DNA of 27,090 nucleotides from Mesostigma viride (lineage: Eukaryota > Streptophyta > Mesostigmatophyceae > Mesostigmatales > Mesostigmataceae), in contig RPFO01001509.1 of the NCBI GenBank assembly GCA_009746045.1, positions 1 to 27,090 of the forward strand. Reading direction: 5' to 3'. Below, piece by piece: positions 11,518-19,468 of this stretch; the first letter of the stretch is position 1, and every line of letters begins with the position of its first letter. Made by a program: the position numbers and the translations under genes. Under the pieces are notes generated by a model. It was not told where the DNA came from. It ran no database searches and worked only from the letters and a program-made list of their open reading frames with translations.

Positions 11518-11829
11518 TTAATTAATTAATTAATTAGACTCGTGCTCCCGTTGGGGAGTCACGGAGCATTAACCCCGATGGACGGATGGATGGATGGGTG
11601 CAATCATTCCGACCGGTCTAATCTATCTACATTGGCTACATACTACATCTACCTAACAGCATTCTAACTACTAGATAGATGTTGTAGTTAGAATGTTGTT
11701 AGATAGATGTAGTATGTAGCCAATGTAGATAGATTAGACCGGTAGGAATGTTTGCACCCATCCATCCATCCATCGGGGTTAATGCTCCGTGACTCCCCAA
11801 CGGGAGCACGAGTCTAATTAATTAATTAA
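11518..11829. mobile_element. Near-perfect palindrome / foldback MITE with TTAATTAA ends
   Basis: Two arms of about 146-150 bp (11,522-11,671 and 11,684-11,829) are reverse complements with only a few mismatches, separated by a 12-bp loop TAGATAGATGTT. The arms run from TTAATTAATTAATTAGACTC inwards through a GGATGGATGGATGGGTGC block. Both ends consist of TTAA units, so a TTAA target (piggyBac-type) is possible but cannot be separated from the TIR. As RNA it would form one long hairpin. It carries no frame. Confidence 0.85.
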
Positions 11830-11956
11830 GTAGCTTCCATCATCATTCCGTCATCATTCCGTCATCGCGACTAGGAGAAGTGCACCACCCTTATGCTGGC
11901 ATCTGCCACCCCTATAGTGACCCTATAGTGACCGCGGCCTAGGATGGGTCTCACCC

Positions 11957-11984
11957 TAAGCCCTAAACCCTAAAACCCTAAACC
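11957..11984. repeat. Interstitial telomere-type repeat (CCCTAAA)n
   Basis: About four degenerate units: CCCTAAG, CCCTAAA, CCCTAAAA, CCCTAAA. The complement TTTAGGG is the telomere unit of plants, several green algae, cryptophytes and dinoflagellates. It sits between the palindrome and the viral block, so it could mark the integration target or an old chromosome end. Confidence 0.75.
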
Positions 11985-12100
11985 ACTTGCAAAAACAGAA
12001 GTGCCCCCCTGCCACCACTGCTCACCAGGTTGTGATATTTAGGCTGGCATCTGTCACCACCCCGGCAGTTGTGATGGTGTGTTGGGGGTGTGACAAGGAT

Positions 12101-12472
12101 GGCGAAAAATTGCACGTACTTACTCTTAAGAAAAGAACGCCCAATTTTTCGCCACCCTGCCACCCCTTGGCGCGGGTCATAGGAGGTGTTTGTCAAGGTG
12201 TGAGAGTGATGGCGAAAAATTGCACGTACTTACTCTTATATAAAGAACGCCCAATTTTTCGCCACCCTGCCACCCCTTGGCGCGGGGTATAGGAGGTGTT
12301 TGTCAAGGTGTGAGAGTGATGGCGAAAAATTGCACGTACTTACTCTTATATAAAGAACGCCCAATTTTTCGCCACCTTCCCCCACTGGCCGGCGCTGAGG
12401 TGGCGTGGTTGTTGGATGTGGCGAAAAATTGCACGTACTTACTCTTAAGAAAAGACCGCCCAATTTTTCGCC
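12101..12472. repeat. Four tandem inverted-repeat hairpins, candidate viral origin
   Basis: The unit has a 12-bp arm GGCGAAAAATTG, a 29-bp spacer, and the complementary arm CAATTTTTCGCC. Copies span 12,101-12,153, 12,211-12,263, 12,321-12,373 and 12,420-12,472, giving periods of 110, 110 and 99 bp. The linker between copies (CACCCTGCCACCCCTTGGCG and on) is also conserved in the first two. The spacer is AT-rich and itself nearly palindromic: TCTTAAGA in copies 1 and 4, TCTTATATAAAGA in 2 and 3. It lies just past the 3' end of the replication gene. Palindromic sites around an AT-rich centre are what herpesvirus UL9-type helicases bind, so an origin role is inferred; a MITE array is the alternative. 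Confidence 0.7.
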
Positions 12473-12627
12473 ATGGCCTCGCAGGGTGAGGGAGCCGGCG
12501 AGGGCCGCGCGGCGGGGTTTGACCGAACCGGATCGACGTCTACTCGTGATGAGGCGACACTGAGCGCGACGTCTTGGAGGTTGTAAAGAAATGCATGGCA
12601 GAAACAGGCTTCATTAAAATATTAAAA

Positions 12628-15600
12628 TTACTTATCCGCTCCCTGCAGGAAAGGAGCGATTTCATCCATCGACAGGCCAGACAACGACGTGATCGAATAA
12701 TCCTTCTCATCGCCCCACCACGAGGGTTTATACCTATCAAGAAACGCGTGCATGTCCGCCTTCGAAATTTCCAAGTAACCACCGCCACGGCTATTGCCCT
12801 TCGCCCCTTGGCAGAAATTCCCAGAGTCGGGCTTAACAATCTGTTGACGAGCCCGCTACACTGTGCAAAAGACAAACTACCAGCCTCGCCTGCTCGCCGT
12901 TGGTATCCAAATGTTGAGCGCATGAACCAGGCCTTGTCGGCAATTTCGCTATCAATTTTATTCCCTAGTGCAATCGTCTCGTCGCGCGTCAACTTCATTG
13001 TGAGATTGGACGGATCAGCCGTCGTGATGAAGTCGATGATAGGCGTCCCTTCTAGTAGCTTGAGCGTAATGGCCAGAGACTGTGCTAGTCCAAAACGAGA
13101 ATACGCCTTCAAATCAAACAAGGACTCTGACTTCTGCAGAATCAACAGATTGTCTCTGAAATGCTCCTTGGTTCCTAGTCCCGTCAACTTCGAATATTGC
13201 CGAATGCCAGCGTACGCCTTCCTCCCCATCTCCTTGTCCAGAATTTGAGGGAGCTCGTCGTCGATGAGATCATACGGAATCATGTACAACCGGTGAGCCA
13301 GTTCGTACACCGCCTTCAGACGCATTTCGTACGGTGAAAGTGGAACCGTGCCGCCGATTCTCCCCTCTAGATCCTTGTACTCCTCCTCGCTCATAAGCAC
13401 CACCTCCCTGTCCTTGTCTGGATCTTCTAGTACCGGAAGCGGAGGGGCGTCGATGTCCCCCAACTCCTCCACTGCCGACACCTCCACGCCGTAGTCCTCC
13501 GTCAGTATCTTGATGAGATTTCCCTTGTAGTGGGACCTCGACACCGCGAGATCTTGCTGGTTCCGGCAGAAGAGACGGAACTTGGGGCAATTTCTGTCAT
13601 AGATACGCGACTTGTCCGCGCTCCAGTCGCAGACTACGTCGGCGTTGTCGAACAGCAGCTGGATGAGCGCAGTGTCCCCCGCGATCATGTTCTCGACGAT
13701 CGTGCCGTAGTCCGTTGGAGGCCTGTCAAGAAGCGAAGTCGTGTCTCGATAGAAGATGACCATCTCTCCCTTGACTAAGTGGCGCACCCTGAAAATTTGC
13801 TGGAGGGTTGTCGTGTAGCTCGCGTAGTAGTCCCCGTTGATGAAGAGTCCCACCATGCTGTCGAACGTGTGCTCCGTGTAGCTGACTCCAACCGTGATCG
13901 TGGGGCTGAAGATCAAAAAGTCCAAGTCAGCCCACGCAGCATTCGCGCCAACCTCCAGATCCTCCTTGCTCGTCAGACTAGTGTAGAGACGCCCGTTCTT
14001 GCGCTTGTCGATGAAGGGTTTGAGTGCCTCATACGCCATGGCGGCCTCTTTTTTGCCAGACATTGGGCAGAAAATCCTCTCTCCGGCCTCTATCCTCCTC
14101 TCACACTCAGCGACAAAGCGGTCCACGCAGACCTTTCGCCAGTTCTTCTCTGAGGTCACGTCCACCCATCGCAGAGTCCTGTTGGTAGGGCGCCTGAAGG
14201 TGTTGCAATCCACCTCCATAGTGTCCGCCGCGCGATAGGCCGCTATGAAATCGTAGACCTTTCGAGTAACAGTAGCGTCTAGCGCGATCACGACCTTGGA
14301 CGTTTCGATGAGCCTGACGAATTTTCTCAACACCTCGCGACGGTTCTCCACGTAGCGCTGTGAAAGGGCGGTGAGGGTGTTGTAAATTTCGTCCAGGATG
14401 AGGAGGTCGAACGGTTGGTCCGTGAGGCGCAAGATGCTGTTCAGGACTATCAACACCCTGTCGTCAGAAATCATCCCCTTTGAGCCGCTGAGATAGTGAC
14501 GAAAATTTGGGTCACTGTACAGGAGATGGAACGCGTTGTCCTCCCATACGACTGTCCTCCCACCCTCGCCCAGAGATCTGTAATTGCGATCCTCCTCCTT
14601 GGACAAGCTGATGTTAGCCACGATACAGCACACGCGAATATCTGGATCCTTCCTCACCGCCTCGTTGACGAGTTCACGAATCCTCTCAGATTTACCTGTC
14701 CCACAATTCGACTGAACAAGGATGGTGCTCTTGTGCGGGCCTCCAAAAAGCGCATCCCAGCTGAAAGGCCTGATTTTTTCGGACGAGTACTCGTTAGTGA
14801 ACGGAACTTTGTCCGAGTCCGCGAGCTTCATCACGGGCGGGGAGATCTCGATGAATCGGTGCTGTGAGTCCTGGTGGCATCTGTACTGTACAGCGCCATT
14901 AGGGAGTAGCAGGTTATAAGGCCCGTTGTTGTCGTGTATCTTGAGGCAGATCCTGCATAACGGATCCACAGAGTCGACGGAGTACTTGACGAACGTTGCG
15001 ACACCTCGCTCGGATTCTTTACAGGTTGTGCGCATATACTTGCATCCAGGCGAAAACCTTTTCATTGCTTCGATGGATGGCGAGATGTCCAGGCCCCGAG
15101 GTGGTGGGATAGTCTTCCCATACCCTCGAAACACTGTATGGCTCGTTTCGGATAGTTCCGCATCATCGACATGGGGGAGCCGGGTCAGTCCCTCTTCGTT
15201 GAAGACAGTCACCAAATATTCGCCGACGTCGGAACTACCCCCTGGGACTGGACGGAGGTATGCGTCCTCACCGCTGTCTCCGCGCTTCTTCATCCCTATC
15301 ATGCGAAAGGCCCGGTACCTCGAATAGATTGTTCTATCATAGCAAAACTTGATGTCGTGTTTAGGCGCCCAAACGCCAGTTGTTTTCTCCACAATCGGAT
15401 TCCCGTTCGCGTGCATGTCCTCCCAATCCTCTTTCGAGTGCTGGGACTTGACGAGTCTCTGGCACACCTCGGACTGATATCCTGAAGTCAAATCCATCGC
15501 GCACTGCATAAGGAACGACTGAAAAAGCTCTCCCATCTTAACACGATCCTCCATGGTCGGGATGTAGATCGTCGGCACCGTTACGTGAACAGACTGCTTG

Positions 15601-16058
15601 AAGATGCCGCTCCTGACGCGATGGCCAATAAGGACCCGCATATCTCGCTCTTCCTCGACATTTATCTCGTACACGTCGTTGAAGAACATGGATATGGCCG
15701 CTTTTGCGTACTTCTCCAGCTGGTAGTCGATGGGTTCTTCCGTTTCCCAGTCAAAATCGAAATATGGGACGACGCTCACGTCGGGGGATAGAATTTCTAG
15801 CAAATGCGGATCGCTTGTTGATAACTCCGCGTGGGTCTTGATCAAGTCCTCCCTGCACCCGAAAGCGGCATACATGTTCGTTTTTTTGTACGTGTTCAGC
15901 GCCATGATGTACTTCATCCCACGAGAGCGACCATACGCCTCCGAAGCGTCTTGGGGTTTTTCCTCTTCGTACGAGTACATCACCCCTGGCGTCCGAGCAA
16001 AGAAAGGCGTATCTTTCGACGCGAACCACAGAGGAACAAATTCCGCGGCGGTCGACAT
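12628..16058 (-). CDS. PrimPol/UL52-type primase fused to UL9-like origin-binding helicase (frameshifted near C terminus)
   Basis: This is the replication protein of the element, about 1,143 aa. Numbering starts at the ATG at 16,058 (MSTAAEF), chosen because the 52 residues above it look non-coding. Primase part: FDFDWE at 100-105 (metal-binding acidic motif), SVH at 156-158, and CYDRTIY with RAFR at 239-252, as in archaeo-eukaryotic primases. A zinc site follows (C368, C371, C394, H400) like that of PrimPol/UL52. Helicase part: Walker A NCGTGKS 451-457, LDEIY around 555-559, ALDAT 592-596, SPTITVGVSY 718-727, and QQIFRVRHL 753-761. This set matches herpesvirus origin-binding helicases (UL9, Herpes_ori_bp). 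At about 12,855 the frame breaks: the original frame turns Arg-rich and runs on to 12,540, while the -1 frame gives a normal acidic tail that stops at 12,628. Family assignment is strong; origin binding itself is inferred. Confidence 0.9.
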
Positions 16059-16389
16059 CTTAGAGGTTGTGTGAGCGCAAGAGTGTGGATTGTCGTGGGA
16101 GAGTCCGCCTTTATTCCCGTGGGAGATCTCCCACGAGGAATCGAATCGTGTCGGCTTGTCGGTTACGTCGTGTCGGGCGACCGTGTCGTCATGCAGGTTG
16201 AGGTTCGAGACCATTCTGGAAGGTTGTATACCGTATGTTCAGAAAAAAAAAAGTTTCGATTAAAGAATAACCCCTCGAACCTCGACCCTCGATAAAAATG
16301 TTCCCATGGAACTTTTATATTCCCTGTATAATGCATGCAGTTTAGAATACCCTTTTCGACATTCATGAAAATTTCCCACGGGAAACTAT
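16059..16389 (-). promoter_or_regulatory. Intergenic spacer with repeated TCCCRYGGGA palindromes
   Basis: This 331-bp gap lies between the recombinase stop and the replication-gene start, both read leftwards. It holds several related palindromic words: TTCCCGTGGGAGATCTCCCA (16,111-16,130), TTCCCATGGAA (about 16,301) and TTTCCCACGGGAAA (16,373-16,386). An AT-rich TATATTCCCTGTATAATG segment lies at about 16,316. It probably contains the promoter of the primase-helicase and the 3' end of the recombinase transcript. A protein-binding role for the palindromes is inferred from recurrence only. Confidence 0.45.
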
Positions 16390-17651
16390 CTACCTTTTCC
16401 TCGGCCTCAGCCGACGTCCGCCAGTCTCGCCACCCTGCCTCTCGTAAACGGCTCCTGTCAGTACGTCATGGCCCATCATGTCGCCAGCCCATTTACGTTT
16501 CTTAAATGAAGCGCCCTTCAGGAAACGAGTGATGTATGCTTGTCGCGTGGCGTCGATGCCTCCGTAAATCCGGTTGTAACGGGCGCTGTAGAGCTCGTGT
16601 TTGATCGGAATGCCAGGCTCTGATTCGAAAAGGAATTTCTGTCCAGCCTTAGCACGGGCATCCAACGCTTTGATGAGCTTTCCGTACTTCTTCGGGATGA
16701 CGACGTCATAAACTGGCATGCTGTGCTGCGTTTTGAAATTCTGGATGTAGAATCTCCTCTCGCTCGGGATGTAGCCGTTCTCGTGCGGTCCTAGCTCAGC
16801 GACCGAGTCGACGATGCGCATCTGGTCGTGATTGTAACGCGTCGGTGGTAGATCTTCACCCGAGAGATAATCAAGCCCATGAGCGCGGCGTCGGACGTGG
16901 GATCGGCTTCGTACTCTGCTTTGGCGATCTTCTGAAGCTGTTCGTACGTGTACCTCAGCGGCTTGTTCTCGGCACGGTCGAACCGTCTGTCCAGGTCACC
17001 AACCTTCAGCTCTCTGACACGAGCAGTGTACGCGTCCGTAACGTGACTCGGGAGCCTCTTCTCGGGCGGCATCATTCGGTTCACGCCGTTGATGACCCCG
17101 AGGAGCTGCTTCTCATTCTCCCTCCAGGCGTCGTCCTTCGAGTGCTGGGTCTTGCGCTTGGGTTCTGATGTCTCGTGCACCACGCGAAGAACACGAGCTG
17201 TGTCGGCAAGGCAATCAACGGACTCGTACTGCGAGCACCCCAGTTTGTCGAGCAGGACCCGCATCCTGCCAATGTATCCCAAAGCGGTCTTGCGAGTCGC
17301 CCCGCGCTCCTTCGATGGCCTGCCACGCTCGTGCTGCTCTGGTCGCGCTTCCGCTGCGGCGACGGCCTCGTCGAAGGTCCAGTACCGCCCTCCTCCAGCT
17401 CGCGCAGGCGATTCCTCGTGGTGCGGTGGCTCCGGCGAGGGTTGAGAGGTCGCCTGCAAGCCGATTTTTTCCGCGCACTCGGGGTTATTTGCGATCCATC
17501 GATCACTGGGATTCCAGACGCCCTTCTTGACCTTGCTTTTCGCCGAGATGCAGTTCGTCTGGTCGCGGGCGATTGCTCGCCTCTTCGCCTGGGCCCGTCG
17601 CCATTGCTCGCGACGCTCCTCTACGGTCACCGTCATCTGATGACTGAACAT
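16390..17651 (-). CDS. Tyrosine recombinase/integrase (frameshifted)
   Basis: Predicted to integrate the element by site-specific recombination through a covalent 3'-phosphotyrosine. The ATG at 17,651 opens a frame of about 262 residues with a basic N terminus and a helical core-binding region (for example GYIGRMRVLLDKLG). The frame breaks at about 16,858-16,870. The -1 frame continues with DLPPTRYNHDQMRIVD, in which the PPTR arginine fits catalytic Arg I, then a beta hairpin (NGYIPSERRFYIQNF). It then has DATRQAYITRFL (second catalytic Arg region) and MMGHDVLTGAVYE, with the conserved His and the likely Tyr nucleophile, ending in a basic tail. Total length is about 420 aa, normal for PLV recombinases. 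Without the shift the protein loses its catalytic domain. A TATA-like GGGTATAAAAAGCC lies about 25 bp above the ATG. Confidence 0.85.
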
Positions 17652-17997
17652 GAGACAATTTTTTGGCTCGAGGCTTTTTATACCCTACGGGGTGGATCCT
17701 TGGGCGCCCTCGAGGCCGTTTCGGTTCGTGTCGTTTTTCCGTTTTGGAGGGTGAGCGCCCACGTGGACGCCTGCGATCGCCCACCAAGGCGAGGATGGCC
17801 AATCGGATTTCGGGGCTCATGTCGTGACAGGTGGACGGAATCGTGTCGTGGTGGCCTGCTTCTTGAAGGATCCTGACGACACGTTCTAGAGTTTTCTGCC
17901 CCAGTCGAGAACCCGAACAATATCGGAGGAGTGCTTGGGTGTCCAACACGTACTCCTTCTCGGCGCCTGCGTATCGTTTGATGGACGGAATATCCAT
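17503..17997 (-). CDS. AT-hook DNA-binding protein, overlaps recombinase start
   Basis: A frame of up to 164 aa starting MDIPSIKRYAG. I do not recognise the N-terminal 70 residues, which look like a compact helical domain. Residues 75-113 are strongly basic with an AT-hook core KRPRGRPR at 93-100 and a weaker copy RRRPRGR at 75-81, which predicts minor-groove binding to AT-rich DNA. The last ~49 residues overlap the recombinase N terminus in another frame and have no natural protein character, so the true C terminus may be near 17,650 if a base has been lost. It starts 22 bp after the ATPase stop and is likely co-transcribed with it. Possible roles are transcription control or genome organisation; neither is shown. 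Confidence 0.6.
   Translation of the reverse strand: MDIPSIKRYAGAEKEYVLDTQALLRYCSGSRLGQKTLERVVRILQEAGHHDTIPSTCHDMSPEIRLAILALVGDRRRPRGRSPSKTEKRHEPKRPRGRPRIHPVGYKKPRAKKLSHVQSSDDGDRRGASRAMATGPGEEASNRPRPDELHLGEKQGQEGRLESQ
17672..17685 (-). promoter_or_regulatory. TATA-like element upstream of recombinase
   Basis: On the minus strand the sequence GGGTATAAAAAGCC ends about 20-30 bp before the recombinase ATG, inside the AT-hook protein frame. Similar TAAAAA words precede several rightward genes. Confidence 0.4.
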
Positions 17998-18019
17998 AGT
18001 ATATCATGTTCAGAGAAAA

Positions 18020-18904
18020 TTATTTTATCGAGAGAAATGTATTGAAGTTTCGACGAAACATTTTTTTCGGGTCGCGCTGGTCGAAGTCGACAGCGAAGAA
18101 GTCGTGAGGATCGTCCTTGACGGCGTGGTCCCATAGCGCGAGAAACTCGTCCGGCGCCACAGCCCCCGCGCTCTCTTCCGCGATCTGTCGCGCGGCTCGA
18201 TGGTCCTTCGTTCTGAACAGCGCAAGAAACGATATATTCGCTCGCACTGCTCGTGGTACGCCACCGCTTGTGTACGCCTGTGTCAGGAAAATCATGCTCG
18301 TGAGGAAGTGTCTGTGTTTGAACGCGAAAGCCGCAACAGCGTTTTTGCTAGAGCTCTGATAGAGGGCACTGCCTTGCATGTCGTCTATCAGAATGAGCGA
18401 CGAAGGAGGACCGTGCTCGAACCTTGTCGCAGGTTTATCCCAGTTCATTGCATCAAGGCGTAGGTACATGGAGAGGTCCATGAGTTCTGCGTTTTTTTTC
18501 CCATCCACGTATTCGCGTTTGAACGTTTCCCAGACCTTGAGATCGTCCTTGTACCTCTCGTATTCGTGGAGGTCAGACTTTATATGATCTATCATCCCAT
18601 CGAATGCCAGGTTAGAGTAGACTTCCATCGTCATAGCTGGTTCCGGGAGCTCATTGTATTTTGGCTCCGTGTGGGCACTCCCTGAAATGAGGTACAGCTT
18701 GTCGAATGAGTTTTTAGCAAAGTAAGCCTTCGCCATGTTGACTGCCGATGTAGTTTTCCCAGACCGTCGAGCTCCGCAGAAGTTTGCGATGAAATGAAGA
18801 CTCGGCATATTCGGTGGAGCAGGACGCTGTGGGGCGTATCGTTGCTTGATGTCTTTGTTCTCAAGTGAATGAATTCGTCGCTCTTCGATGATAGCCATTA
18901 TCAT
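18020..18904 (-). CDS. A32/FtsK-HerA-type genome-packaging ATPase
   Basis: A 294-residue protein predicted to pump viral DNA into the capsid by ATP hydrolysis. Walker A is GARRSGKT at 44-51, preceded by the hydrophobic strand LHFIANFC. Walker B is LILIDD at 170-175, followed by MQGSALYQ. A later strand, MIFLTQAYT, supplies the polar Q/T sensor typical of A32-like packaging ATPases of nucleocytoplasmic viruses, virophages and PLVs. The length is normal for the family and the frame is intact. The start may be M1 or M3. It follows the coiled-coil gene by 12 bp and precedes the AT-hook gene by 22 bp, consistent with one leftward transcript. Confidence 0.93.
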   Translation of the reverse strand: MIMAIIEERRIHSLENKDIKQRYAPQRPAPPNMPSLHFIANFCGARRSGKTTSAVNMAKAYFAKNSFDKLYLISGSAHTEPKYNELPEPAMTMEVYSNLAFDGMIDHIKSDLHEYERYKDDLKVWETFKREYVDGKKNAELMDLSMYLRLDAMNWDKPATRFEHGPPSSLILIDDMQGSALYQSSSKNAVAAFAFKHRHFLTSMIFLTQAYTSGGVPRAVRANISFLALFRTKDHRAARQIAEESAGAVAPDEFLALWDHAVKDDPHDFFAVDFDQRDPKKMFRRNFNTFLSIK

Positions 18905-18916
18905 TCTGAAGACATT

Positions 18917-19444
18917 TTAATCGTCCAGACTAGCAAGGAGAGACGCGCGGATGGCGGCCATGCGCATCTCGTATGGCGTCATCGCGACAGGTGGCGGTGG
19001 TGGAGGTGGGAGCTGTCGGGTCTTGATCGGGGGTGGCGGAGAGTCCGGCTCTGTCTCCTTGGGCTTTCGACCCCGTCTTGGTTTTGGCGTGTCGGCGGGG
19101 GTTGAGGCGACTGAATCTTCAGCGAGAAGGCGTTCAATCCGCGATTTGTTGCGGGCTTCTTGCAGCTCGAGTTCGACTAGCCTTTGCCGCTGAATCTCCA
19201 ATTCCTTTGCAAGGACCTTTCGTTTCGTTATCTCTGCCTCCTTTTCCTCGTTTCGTCTCTTCTCCCTCTCGGCTTTTGCGCGTTGCTGGTAAACCCTCAT
19301 TTTGTCGCGAAGGGCTTTTTTCTGTTCATCATTCAGCGGTTGTCCCTTTCGAATTGTCTTGACCAGGTCAACCTGCTCTTCCCGCGTCTCGGCGAAGGTT
19401 TCGTCTTGGTAGCTCGTTGGGGTCTCTGAAGCCTCAGAGGCCAT
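18917..19444 (-). CDS. Coiled-coil protein with AT-hook-like motif and proline tract
   Basis: 175 aa, function not recognised. Residues about 38-108 are a long charged helix rich in K, R, E and Q with heptad character, so probably a coiled coil. Residues 122-130 (PRRGRKPKE) resemble an AT-hook. Residues 136-152 are mainly proline, and the C terminus returns to a short helix (YEMRMAAIRASLLASL). It is the first gene of the leftward block and its start is 24 bp from the start of the rightward block, so the two share a bidirectional promoter region. A scaffolding or DNA-bridging role would fit, but is inference only. Confidence 0.75.
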   Translation of the reverse strand: MASEASETPTSYQDETFAETREEQVDLVKTIRKGQPLNDEQKKALRDKMRVYQQRAKAEREKRRNEEKEAEITKRKVLAKELEIQRQRLVELELQEARNKSRIERLLAEDSVASTPADTPKPRRGRKPKETEPDSPPPPIKTRQLPPPPPPPVAMTPYEMRMAAIRASLLASLDD

Positions 19445-19468
19445 GTTTATATTCTAGGTAGATAATAA
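19445..19468. promoter_or_regulatory. 24-bp divergent promoter/start region
   Basis: The whole space between two divergent ATG codons is GTTTATATTCTAGGTAGATAATAA. It contains AT-rich TATA-like words on both strands. Any core promoters for the two gene blocks must be this short stretch or extend into the opposite gene. Confidence 0.55.

Noticed and set aside
12101-12472. CRISPR-like array
   Set aside because: The repeats are 53-bp hairpins with conserved, not unique, linkers, only four copies, in eukaryote-type DNA with no cas genes.
12574-13248. 224-aa plus-strand frame
   Set aside because: Antisense to the C-terminal part of the replication gene, whose minus-strand frame has clear motifs and a natural alternative tail.
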